A stretch of DNA of 64,000 bases, from NCBI RefSeq assembly GCF_029227915.1, contig NC_079879.1, forward strand, positions 29,456,501 to 29,520,500, in the 5' to 3' direction. The notes below the pieces were generated by a model. That model had not been told where the DNA came from and ran no database searches. It worked only from the letters and a program-made list of their open reading frames with translations. The position numbers and the translations under genes are program-made. This DNA is from Hydractinia symbiolongicarpus (lineage: Eukaryota; Cnidaria; Hydrozoa; Anthoathecata; Hydractiniidae). Within the stretch, counting starts at the first letter, position 1. Every line of letters begins with the position of its first letter. Below are positions 47,659-59,470 of the stretch, one piece after another.

Positions 47659-49600
47659 TTTTTCACCACTAAAACGCATGGACTTGTAGTTTTCAAAAAT
47701 GTTTTTATTTTTGATTAGACGCTGAATAAAAGAAGTTTAATCGCCGGCAAACGAAAACCTGCGATTTCCCGTAAATCCCGGACTCGGCCCGTATAGTCAA
47801 AAGTATACAAAGAAAGTACCCAGGGAGTAAACTCATTTCCAGAACGATTTTTTAAATTATTTTTTCACCACTAAAACGCATAAGACTTGTAGTTTATAAA
47901 AATGTTTTCATTTTTGATGAGACGCTGAATAAAAGATGTTTAATCGCCGGCAAACGAAAACCCGCAATTTCCCGTAAATCCCGGCTTGGCCCGTATAGTC
48001 AAAAGTATACAAAGAAAGTACCCAGGGAGTAAACTCATTTCCCGAACGATTTTTTAAATTATTTTTTCACCACTAAAACGCATGAGACTTGTAGTTTATA
48101 AAAATGTTTTCATTTTTAATGAGACGCTGAATAAAAGAAGTTTAATCGCCGGCAAACGAAAACCTGCGATTTCCCGTAAATCCTGGACTCGGCCCGTATA
48201 GTCAAAAGTATACAAAGAAAGTACCCAGGGAGTAAACTCATTTCCCAAACGATTTTTTAAATTATTTTTTCACCACTAAAACGCATGAGACTTGTAGTTT
48301 ATAAAAATGTTTTCATTTTTAATGAGACGCTGAATAAAAGAAGTTTAATCGCCGGCAAACGAAAACCTGCGATTTCCCGTAAATCCTGGACTCGGCCCGT
48401 ATAGTCAAAAGTATACAAAGAAAGTACCCAGGGAGTAAACTCATTTCCCAAACGATTTTTTAAATTATTATTTCACCACTAAAGCCCATGAGACTTATAG
48501 TTTTTAAAAATGTTTTCATTTTTGATGAGACGCTGAATAAAAGATGTTTAATCGCCGGCAAACGAAAACCTGCGATTTCCCGTAAATCCTGGACTCGGCC
48601 CGTATAGTCAAAAGTATACAAAGAAAGTACCCAGGGAGTAAACTCATTTCCCAAACGATTTTGTAAATTATTATTTCACCACTAAAGCCCATGAGACTTA
48701 TAGTTTTTAAAAATGTTTTCATTTTTGATGAGACGCTGAATAAAAGATGTTTAATCGCCGGCAAACGAAAACCCGTGATTTCTTGTAAATCCCGGACTCG
48801 GCCCGTATAGTCAAAAGTATACAAGGAAAGTACCCAGTGAGTAAACTCATTTCCCGAACGAATTTTTAAATTATTTTTTCACCACTAAAACGCATGAGAC
48901 TTGTAGTTTTCAAAAATGTTTTCATTTCTAATGAGACGCTGAATAAAAGAAGTTTAATCGCCGGCAAACGAAAACCTGCGATTTTCCGTAAATTCCGGAC
49001 TCGGCCCGTATAGTCAAAAGTATACAAAGAAAGTACCCAGGGAGTAAACTCATTTCCCGAACGATTTTTTAAATTATTTTTTCACCACTAAAACGCATGG
49101 ACTTGTAGTTTTCAAAAATGTTTTTATTTTTGATTAGACGCTGAATAAAAGAAGTTTAATCGCCGGCAAACGAAAACCTGCGATTTCCCGTAAATCCCGG
49201 ACTCGGCCCGTATAGTCAAAAGTATACAAAGAAAGTACCCAGGGAGTAAACTCATTTCCAGAACGATTTTTTAAATTATTTTTTCACCACTAAAAGGCAT
49301 AAGACTTGTAGTTTATAAAAATGTTTTCATTTTTGATGAGACGCTGAATAAAAGATGTTTAATCGCCGGCAAACGAAAACCCGCGATTTCCCGTAAATCC
49401 CGGCTTGGCCCGTATAGTCAAAAGTATACAAAGAAAGTACCCAGGGAGTAAACTCATTTCCCGAACGATTTTTTAAATTATTTTTTCACCACTAAAACGC
49501 ATGAGACTTGTAGTTTATAAAAATGTTTTCATTTTTAATGAGACGCTGAATAAAAGAAGTTTAATCGCCGGCAAACGAAAACCTGCGATTTCCCGTAAAT
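46840..49600 (-). repeat. 7-monomer tandem HOR (1,419 bp), reverse arm
   Basis: The AAAGCCCATGAGACTTATAG dimer and the TTTCTTGTAAATCCCGG monomer at 47,041-47,405 recur at 48,460-48,824, offset 1,419 bp. The flanking CGATTTTCCGTAAATTCCGG and GATTAGACGC monomers recur too. A further recurrence at 50,081 is 1,621 bp on (8 monomers). The copies are nearly identical; I noticed AAAAGGCATAAG near 49,294 for AAAACGCATAAG as a private change. Confidence 0.83.
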
Positions 49601-52083
49601 CCCGGACTCGGCCCGTATAGTCAAAAGTATACAAAGAAAGTACCCAGGGAGTAAACTCATTTCCAGAACGATTTTTTAAATTATTTTTTCACCACTAAAA
49701 CGCATAAGACTTGTAGTTTATAAAAATGTTTTCATTTTTGATGAGACGCTGAATAAAAGATGTTTAATCGCCGGCAAACGAAAACCCGCGATTTCCCGTA
49801 AATCCCGGCTTGGCCCGTATAGTCAAAAGTATACAAAGAAAGTACCCAGGGAGTAAACTCATTTCCCGAACGATTTTTTAAATTATTTTTTCACCACTAA
49901 AACGCATGAGACTTGTAGTTTATAAAAATGTTTTCATTTTTAATGAGACGCTGAATAAAAGAAGTTTAATCGCCGGCAAACGAAAACCTGCGATTTCCCG
50001 TAAATCCTGGACTCGGCCCGTATAGTCAAAAGTATACAAAGAAAGTACCCAGGGAGTAAACTCATTTCCCAAACGATTTTTTAAATTATTATTTTACCAC
50101 TAAAGCCCATGAGACTTATAGTTTTTAAAAATGTTTTCATTTTTGATGAGACGCTGAATAAAAGATGTTTAATCGCCGGCAAACGAAAACCTGCAATTTC
50201 CCGTAAATCCTGGACTCGGCCCGTATAGTCAAAAGTATACAAAGAAAGTACCCAGGGAGTAAACTCATTTCCCAAACGATTTTGTAAATTATTATTTCAC
50301 CACTAAAGCCCATGAGACTTATAGTTTTTAAAAATGTTTTCATTTTTGATGAGACGCTGAATAAAAGATGTTTAATCGCCGGCAAACGAAAACTCGTGAT
50401 TTCTTGTAAATCCCGGACTCGGCCCGTATAGTCAAAAGTATACAAGGAAAGTACCCAGTGAGTAAACTCATTTCCCGAACGAATTTTTAAATTATTTTTT
50501 CACCACTAAAACGCATGAGACTTGTAGTTTTCAAAAATGTTTTCATTTCTAATGAGACGCTGAATAAAAGAAGTTTAATCGCCGGCAAACGAAAACCTGC
50601 GATTTTCCGTAAATTCCGGACTCGGCCCGTATAGTCAAAAGTATACAAAGAAAGTACCCCGGGAGTAAACTCATTTCCCGAACGATTTTTTAAATTATTT
50701 TTTCACCACTAAAACGCAAGGACTTGTAGTTTTCAAAAATGTTTTTATTTTTGATTAGACGCTGAATAAAAGAAGTTTAATTGCCGGCAAACGAAAACCT
50801 GCGATTTCCCGTAAATCCCGGACTCGGCCCGTATAGTCAAAAGTATACAAAGAAAGTACCCAGGGAGTAAACTCATTTCCAGAACGATTATTTAAATTAT
50901 TTTTTCACCACTAAAACGCATAAGACTTGTAGTTTATAAAAATGTTTTCATTTTTGATGAGACGCTGAATAAAAGAAGTTTAATCGCCGGCTAACGAAAA
51001 CCCGCGATTTCCCGTAAATCCCGGCTTGGCCCGTATAGTCAAAAGTATACAAAGAAAGTACCCTGTGAGTAAACTCATTTCCCGAACGATTTCTTAAATT
51101 ATTTTTTCACCACTAAAACGGATGAGACTTGCAGTTTTCAAAAATGTTTTCATTTTTGATGAGACGCTGAATATAAAAAGTTTAATCGCCGGCAAACGAA
51201 AACCCGCGATTTCCCGTAAATCCCAGACTCAGCCCGTATAGTCAAAAGTATACAAGGAAAGTACCCAGTGAGTAAACTTATTTCCCGAACGAATTTTTAA
51301 ATTATTTTTTCACCACTAAAACGCATGAGACTTGTAGTTTTTAAAATTGTTTTCATTTTTGATGAGACGCTAAATAAAAGAAGTTTAATCGCCGGCAATC
51401 GAAAACCTGCGATTTCCCGTAAATCCCGGACTCGGCCCGTATAGTCCAAAGTATACAAAGAAAGTACCCAGGGAGTAAACTCATTTCCCGAACGATTTTT
51501 TAAATTATTTTTTCACCACTAAAACGCATGAGACTTGTAGTTTTCAAAAATGTTTTCATTTTTGATGAGAAGCTTAATGAAAGAAGTTTAATCGCCGGCA
51601 AACGAAAACCCGCGATTTCCCGTAAATCCCGGGCTTGGCACGTATAGTCGAATGTATACAAAGAAAGTACCCTGTGAGTAAACTCATTTCCCGAACGATT
51701 TTTTAAATTATTTTTTCACCACTAAAACGGATGAGACTTGTAGTTTTTAGAAATGTTTTCATTTTTGATGAGACGCTTAATGAAAGTGGTTTAATCGCCG
51801 GCAAACGAAAACCCGCGATTTCCCGTAAATCCCGGTCTTAGCCCGTATAGTCGAATATATACAAAGAAAGTACCCTGTGAGTAAACCAATTTCCAAAACG
51901 ATTTTTTAAATTATCTTTTCACCACTAAAACGCATGAGACTTGTAGTTTTCAAAAATGTTTTCATTTTTGATGAGACGCTGAATAAAAGGAGTTTAATCG
52001 CCGGCAAACAAAAATCCGCGATTTCCCGTAAATCCCGGACTCGGCCCGTATAGTCAAAAGTATACAAAGAAAGTACCCAGGGA
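49545..52083 (-). repeat. 22-monomer-spaced HOR segment, copy 1
   Basis: This segment recurs at 54,005-56,543 with a constant offset of 4,460 bp (22 monomers). Shared rare marks are GTACCCCGGGAG (50,656/55,116), AACGCAAGGACTTG (50,713/55,173), AACGATTATTTAAATT (50,883/55,343), GCCGGCTAACG (50,986/55,446) and GTAAACCAATTTCC (51,882/56,342). It ends with the mirror of the 7-mer sub-unit seen at 28-30 kb (TTGGCACGTATAG, GAGAAGCTTAATG, GTCCAAAGTATAC). Confidence 0.85.
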
Positions 52084-54004
52084 GTAAACTCATTTCCCGA
52101 ACGATTTTTTAAATTATTTTTTCACCACTAAAACGCATGAGACTTGTAGTTTATAAAAATGTTTTCATTTTTAATGAGACGCTGAATAAAAGAAGTTTAA
52201 TCGCCGGCAAACGAAAACCTGCGATTTCCCGTAAATCCTGGACTCGGCCCGTATAGTCAAAAGTATACAAAGAAAGTACCCAGGGAGTAAACTCATTTCC
52301 CAAACGATTTTTTAAATTATTATTTCACCACTAAAGCCCATGAGACTTATAGTTTTTAAAAATGTTTTCATTTTTGATGAGACGCTGAATAAAAGATGTT
52401 TAATCGCCGGCAAACGAAAACCTGCGATTTCCCGTAAATCCTGGACTCGGCCCGTATAGTCAAAAGTATACAAAGAAAGTACCCAGGGAGTAAACTCATT
52501 TCCCAAACGATTTTGTAAATTATTATTTCACCACTAAAGCCCATGAGACTTATAGTTTTTAAAAATGTTTTCATTTTTGATGAGACGCTGAATAAAAGAT
52601 GTTTAATCGCCGGCAAACGAAAACCCGTGATTTCTTGTAAATCCCGGACTCGGCCCGTATAGTCAAAAGTATACAAGGAAAGTACCCAGTGAGTAAACTC
52701 ATTTCCCGAACGAATTTTTAAATTATTTTTTCACCACTAAAACGCATGAGACTTGTAGTTTTCAAAAATGTTTTCATTTCTAATGAGACGCTGAATAAAA
52801 GAAGTTTAATCGCCGGCAAACGAAAACCTGCGATTTTCCGTAAATTCCGGACTCGGCCCGTATAGTCAAAAGTCTACAAAGAAAGTACCCAGGGAGTAAA
52901 CTCATTTCCCGAACGATTTTTTAAATTATTTTTTCACCACTAAAACGCATGGACTTGTAGTTTTCAAAAATGTTTTTATTTTTGATTAGACGCTGAATAA
53001 AAGAAGTTTAATCGCCGGCAAACGAAAACCTGCGATTTCCCGTAAATCCCGGACTCGGCCCGTATAGTCAAAAGTATACAAAGAAAGTACCCAGGGAGTA
53101 AACTCATTTCCAGAACGATTTTTTAAATTATTTTTTCACCACTAAAACGCATAAGACTTGTAGTTTATAAAAATGTTTTCATTTTTGATGAGACGCTGAA
53201 TAAAAGATGTTTAATCGCCGGCAAACGAAAACCCGCGATTTCCCGTAAATCCCGGCTTGGCCCGTATAGTCAAAAGTATACAAAGAAAGTACCCAGGGAG
53301 TAAACTCATTTCCCGAACGATTTTTTAAATTATTTTTTCACCACTAAAACGCATGAGACTTGTAGTTTATAAAAATGTTTTCATTTTTAATGAGACGCTG
53401 AATAAAAGAAGTTTAATCGCCGGCAAACGAAAACCTGCGATTTCCCGTAAATCCTGGACTCGGCCCGTATAGTCAAAAGTATACAAAGAAAGTACCCAGG
53501 GAGTGAACTCATTTCCCAAACGATTTTTTAAATTATTTTTTCACCACTAAAACGCATGAGACTTGTAGTTTATAAAAATGTTTTCATTTTTAATGAGACG
53601 CTGAATAAAAGAAGTTTAATCGCCGGCAAACGAAAACCTGCGATTTCCCGTAAATCCTGGACTCGGCCCGTATAGTCAAAAGTATACAAAGAAAGTACCC
53701 AGGGAGTAAACTCATTTCCCAAACGATTTTGTAAATTATTATTTCACCACTAAAACGCATGAGACTTGTAGTTTTCAAAAATGTTTTCATTTCTAATGAG
53801 ACGCTGAATAAAAGAAGTTTAATCGCCGGCAAACGAAAACCTGCGATTTTCCGTAAATTCCGGACTCGGCCCGTATAGTCAAAAGTATACAAAGAAAGTA
53901 CCCAGGGAGTAAACTCATTTCCCGAACGATTTTTTAAATTATTTTTTCACCACTAAAACGCATGGACTTGTAGTTTTCAAAAATGTTTTTATTTTTGATT
54001 AGAC
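52084..54004 (-). repeat. Intervening segment repeating the 48.2-49.5 kb order
   Basis: After the end of the 22-mer-spaced copy, the order restarts with GTTTATAAAAATG and AAAGCCCATGAG monomers. It follows about 48.23-49.55 kb at an offset of 3,852 bp (19 monomers; 48,460 versus 52,312). It then contains a duplicated GTTTATAAAAATG monomer (53,366 and 53,569) and a private GGGAGTGAACTC change near 53,500. Nothing other than satellite is present. Confidence 0.75.
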
Positions 54005-56543
54005 GCTGAATAAAAGAAGTTTAATCGCCGGCAAACGAAAACCTGCGATTTCCCGTAAATCCCGGACTCGGCCCGTATAGTCAAAAGTATACAAAGAAAG
54101 TACCCAGGGAGTAAACTCATTTCCAGAACGATTTTTTAAATTATTTTTTCACCACTAAAACGCATAAGACTTGTAGTTTATAAAAATGTTTTCATTTTTG
54201 ATGAGACGCTGAATAAAAGATGTTTAATCGCCGGCAAACGAAAACCCGCGATTTCCCGTAAATCCCGGCTTGGCCCGTATAGTCAAAAGTATACAAAGAA
54301 AGTACCCAGGGAGTAAACTCATTTCCCGAACGATTTTTTAAATTATTTTTTCACCACTAAAACGCATGAGACTTGTAGTTTATAAAAATGTTTTCATTTT
54401 TAATGAGACGCTGAATAAAAGAAGTTTAATCGCCGGCAAACGAAAACCTGCGATTTCCCGTAAATCCTGGACTCGGCCCGTATAGTCAAAAGTATACAAA
54501 GAAAGTACCCAGGGAGTAAACTCATTTCCCAAACGATTTTTTAAATTATTATTTCACCACTAAAGCCCATGAGACTTATAGTTTTTAAAAATGTTTTCAT
54601 TTTTGATGAGACGCTGAATAAAAGATGTTTAATCGCCGGCAAACGAAAACCTGCAATTTCCCGTAAATCCTGGACTCGGCTCGTATAGTCAAAAGTATAC
54701 AAAGAAAGTACCCAGGGAGTAAACTCATTTCCCAAACGATTTTGTAAATTATTATTTCACCACTAAAGCCCATGAGACTTATAGTTTTTAAAAATGTTTT
54801 CATTTTTGATGAGACGCTGAATAAAAGATGTTTAATCGCCGGCAAACGAAAACCCGTGATTTCTTGTAAATCCCGGACTCGGCCCGTATAGTCAAAAGTA
54901 TACAAGGAAAGTACCCAGTGAGTAAACTCATTTCCCGAACGAATTTTTAAATTATTTTTTCACCACTAAAACGCATGAGACTTGTAGTTTTCAAAAATGT
55001 TTTCATTTCTAATGAGACGCTGAATAAAAGAAGTTTAATCGCCGGCAAACGAAAACCTGCGATTTTCCGTAAATTCCGGACTCGGCCCGTATAGTCAAAA
55101 GTATACAAAGAAAGTACCCCGGGAGTAAACTCATTTCCCGAACGATTTTTTAAATTATTTTTTCACCACTAAAACGCAAGGACTTGTAGTTTTCAAAAAT
55201 GTTTTTATTTTTGATTAGACGCTGAATAAAAGAAGTTTAATCGCCGGCAAACGAAAACCTGCGATTTCCCGTAAATCCCGGACTCGGCCCGTATAGTCAA
55301 AAGTATACAAAGAAAGTACCCAGGGAGTAAACTCATTTCCAGAACGATTATTTAAATTATTTTTTCACCACTAAAACGCATAAGACTTGTAGTTTATAAA
55401 AATGTTTTCATTTTTGATGAGACGCTGAATAAAAGAAGTTTAATCGCCGGCTAACGAAAACCCGCGATTTCCCGTAAATCCCGGCTTGGCCCGTATAGTC
55501 AAAAGTATACAAAGGAAGTACCCTGTGAGTAAACTCATTTCCCGAACGATTTCTTAAATTATTTTTTCACCACTAAAACGGATGAGACTTGCAGTTTTCA
55601 AAAATGTTTTCATTTTTGATGAGACGCTGAATATAAAAAGTTTAATCGCCGGCAAACGAAAACCCGCGATTTCCCGTAAATCCCGGACTCAGCCCGTATA
55701 GTCAAAAGTATACAAGGAAAGTACCCAGTGAGTAAACTTATTTCCCGAACGAATTTTTAAATTATTTTTTCACCACTAAAACGCATGAGACTTGTAGTTT
55801 TTAAAATTGTTTTCATTTTTGATGAGACGCTAAATAAAAGAAGTTTAATCGCCGGCAATCGAAAACCTGCGATTTCCCGTAAATCCCGGACTCGGCCCGT
55901 ATAGTCCAAAGTATACAAAGAAAGTACCCAGGGAGTAAACTCATTTCCCGAACGATTTTTTAAATTATTTTTTCACCACTAAAACGCATGAGACTTGTAG
56001 TTTTCAAAAATGTTTTCATTTTTGATGAGAAGCTTAATGAAAGAAGTTTAATCGCCGGCAAACGAAAACCCGCGATTTCCCGTAAATCCCGGGCTTGGCA
56101 CGTATAGTCGAATGTATACAAAGAAAGTACCCTGTGAGTAAACTCATTTCCCGAACGATTTTTTAAATTATTTTTTCACCACTAAAACGGATGAGACTTG
56201 TAGTTTTTAGAAATGTTTTCATTTTTGATGAGACGCTTAATGAAAGTGGTTTAATCGCCGGCAAACGAAAACCCGCGATTTCCCGTAAATCCCAGTCTTA
56301 GCCCGTATAGTCGAATATATACAAAGAAAGTACCCTGTGAGTAAACCAATTTCCAAAACGATTTTTTAAATTATCTTTTCACCACTAAAACGCATGAGAC
56401 TTGTAGTTTTCAAAAATGTTTTCATTTTTGATGAGACGCTGAATAAAAGGAGTTTAATCGCCGGCAAACAAAAATCCGCGATTTCCCGTAAATCCCGGAC
56501 TCGGCCCGTATAGTCAAAAGTATACAAAGAAAGTACCCAGGGA
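54005..56543 (-). repeat. 22-monomer-spaced HOR segment, copy 2
   Basis: This is a near-exact copy of 49,545-52,083 at +4,460 bp. Differences noticed by eye include CGGCTCGTATAG near 54,678 for CGGCCCGTATAG, AAAGGAAGTACC near 55,510 for AAAGAAAGTACC, and CCCAGTCTTAG near 56,292 for CCCGGTCTTAG. It parts from copy 1 at 56,543, where GGAGTTAACTC replaces GGAGTAAACTC and the order moves on to the 6-monomer block. Confidence 0.85.
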
Positions 56544-58203
56544 GTTAACTCATTTCCCGAACGATTTTTTAAATTATTTTTTCACCACTAAAACGCATGA
56601 GACTTTTAGTTTTCAAAAATATATTCATTTTTGATGAGACGCTTAATGAAAGAGGTTTAATCGCCGGCAAACGAAAACCCGCGATTTCCCGTAAATCCCG
56701 GGCTTGGCTCGTATAGTCAAAAGTATACAAAGAAAGTACCCAGGGAGTAAACTCATTTCCCGAACGATTTTTTAAATTTTTTTTTCACCACTAAAACGCA
56801 TGGACTTGTAGTTTTCAAAAATGTTTTCATTTTTGATGAGACGCTGAATAAAAGAAGTTTAATCGCCGGCAAACGAAAACCTGCGATTTCCCGTAAATCC
56901 CTGGCTTGGCCCGTATAGTCGAATGTATACAATGAAAGTACCCTGTGAGTAAACTCATTTCCAGAAAGATTTTTTAAATTATTTTTTCACCACTAAAACG
57001 CATGAGACTTGTAGTTTTTAAAATTGTTTTCATTTTTGATGAGACGCTAAATAAAAGAAGTTTAATCGCCGGCAATCGAAAACCTGCGATTTCCCGTAAA
57101 TCCCGGACTCGGCCCGTATAGTCCAAAGTATACAAAGAAAGTACCCAGGGAGTAAACTCATTTCCCGAACGATTTTTTAAATTATTTTTTCACCACTAAA
57201 ACGCACGAGACTTGTAGTTTTCAAAAATGTTTTCATTTTTGATGAGAAGCTTAATGAAAGAAGTTTAATCGCCGGCAAACGAAAACCCGCGATTTCCCGT
57301 AAATCCCGGGCTTGGCACGTATAGTCGAATGTATACAAAGAAAGTACCCTGTGAGTAAACTCATTTCCCGAACGATTTTTTAAATTATTTTTTCACCACT
57401 AAAACGGATGAGACTTGTAGTTTTTAGAAATGTTTTCATTTTTGATGAGACGCTTAATGAAAGTGGTTTATTCGCCGGCAAACGAAAACCCGCGATTTCC
57501 CGTAAATCCCGGTCTTAGCCCGTATAGTCGAATATATACAAAGAAAGTACCCTGTGAGTAAACCAATTTCCAAAACGATTTTTTAAATTATCTTTTCACC
57601 ACTAAAACGCATGAGACTTGTAGTTTTCAAAAATGTTTTCATTTTTGATGAGACGCTGAATAAAAGGAGTTTAATCGCCGGCAAACAAAAATCCGCGATT
57701 TCCCGTAAATCCTGGACTCGGCCCGTATAGTCAAAAGTATACAAAGAAAGTACCCAGGGAGTTAACTCATTTCCCGAACGATTTTTTAAATTATTTTTTC
57801 ACCACTAAAACGCATGAGACTTTTAGTTTTCAAAAATAATTTCATTTTTGATGAGACGCTTAATGAAAGAGGTTTAATCGCCGGCAAACGAAAACCCGCG
57901 ATTTCCCGTAAATCCCGGGCTTGGCTCGTATAGTCAAAAGTATACAAAGAAAGTACCCAGGGAGTAAACTCATTTCCCGAACGATTTTTTAAATTTTTTT
58001 TTTACCACTAAAACGCATGGACTTGTAGTTTTCAAAAATGTTTTCATTTTTGATGAGACGCTGAATAAAAGAAGTTTAATCGCCGGCAAACACAAACCTG
58101 CGATTTCCCGTAAATCCCTGGCTTGGCCCGTATAGTCGAATGTATACAATGAAAGTACCCTGTGAGTAAACTCATTTCCAGAAAGATTTTTTAAATTATT
58201 TTT
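55770..58203 (-). repeat. 6-monomer tandem HOR (1,217 bp), two copies
   Basis: GTTTTTAAAATTGTTTTC near 55,796 and 57,013, GATGAGAAGCTTAATG at 56,024 and 57,241, and GGGAGTTAACTC at 56,541 and 57,758 all give spacings of about 1,217 bp. Private changes include AACGCACGAG (57,200), GGTTTATTCGCC (57,467), AAAAATAATTTC (57,834) versus AAAAATATATTC (56,617), and AAACACAAACC (58,088). The first copy overlaps the end of the 22-mer-spaced segment. Confidence 0.82.
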
Positions 58204-59470
58204 TCACCACTAAAACGCATAAGACTTGTAGTTTTTAAAAATGTTTTCATTTTTAATGAGACGCTGAATAAAAAAAGTTTAATCGCCGGCAAACGAAAAC
58301 CCGCGATTTCCCGTAAATCTCGGGCTTGGCTCGTATAGTCAAAAGTATACAAAGAAAGTACCCAAGGAGTAAACCCATTTCCAAAACGATTTTTTAAATT
58401 ATCTTTTCACCACTAAAACGCATGAGACTTGTAGTTTTCAAAAATGTTTTCATTTTTGATGAGACGCTGAATAAAAGGAGTTTAATCGCCGGCAAACAAA
58501 AATCCGCGATTTCCCGTAAATCCCGGACTCGGCCCGTATAGTCAAAAGTATACAAAGAAAGTACCCAGGGAGTAAACTCATTTCCCGAACGATTTTTTAA
58601 ATTTTTTTTTCACCACTAAAACGCATGGACTTGTAGTTTTCAAAAATGTTTTCATTTTTGATGAGACGCTGAATAAAAGAAGTTTAATTGCCGGCAAACG
58701 AAAACCTGCGATTTCCCGTAAATCCCGGGCTTGGCCCGTATAGTCGATTGTATACAATGAAAGTACCCTGTGAGTAAACTCATTTCCAGAAAGATTTTTT
58801 AAATTATTTTTTCACCACTGAAACGCATAAGACTTGTAGTTTTTAAAAATGTTTTTATTTTTAATGAGACGCTGAATAAAAAAAGTTTAATCGCCGGCAA
58901 ACGAAAACCCGCGATTTCCCGTAAATCTCGGGCTTGGCTCGTATAGTCAAAAGTATACAAAGAAAGTACCCAGGGAGTAAACTCATTTCCCGAACGATTT
59001 TTTAAATTTTTTTTTCACCACTAAAACGCGTGGACTTGTAGTTTTCAAAAATGTTTTCATTTTTGGTGAGACGCTGAATAAAAGAAGTTTAATCGCCGGC
59101 AAACGAAAACCTGCGATTTCCCGTAAATCCCGGGCTTGGCCCGTATAGTCGAATGTATACAATGAAAGTACCCTGTGAGTAAACTCATTTCCAGAAAGAT
59201 TTTTTAAATTATTTTTTCACCACTAAAACGCATAAGACTTGTAGTTTTTAAAAATGTTTTCATTTTTAATGAGACGCTGAATAAAAAAAGTTTAATCGCC
59301 GGCAAACGAAAACCCGCGATTTCCCGTAAATCCCGGGCTTGGCTCGTATAGTCAAAAGTATACAAAGAAAGTACCCAGGGAGTAAACTCATTTCCCGAAC
59401 GATTTTTTAAATTATTTTTTCACCACTAAAACGCATGGACTTGTAGTTTTCAAAAATGTTTTTATTTTTG
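58204..59470 (-). repeat. Short-period satellite segment (2- and 3-monomer spacings)
   Basis: The TTAATGAGACGCTGAATAAA monomer with an A-run extension (GAATAAAAAAAG) occurs with ACGCTG at 58,261, 58,869 and 59,274, spacings of 608 and 405 bp. It lies next to CTTGGCTCGTATAG monomers. The AACGCGTGGACTTG and GGTGAGACGC variants at 59,025-59,070 are the complement of the AGTCCACGCG / CGTCTCACC monomers at 25.9-26.4 and 33.2-33.7 kb. Confidence 0.72.
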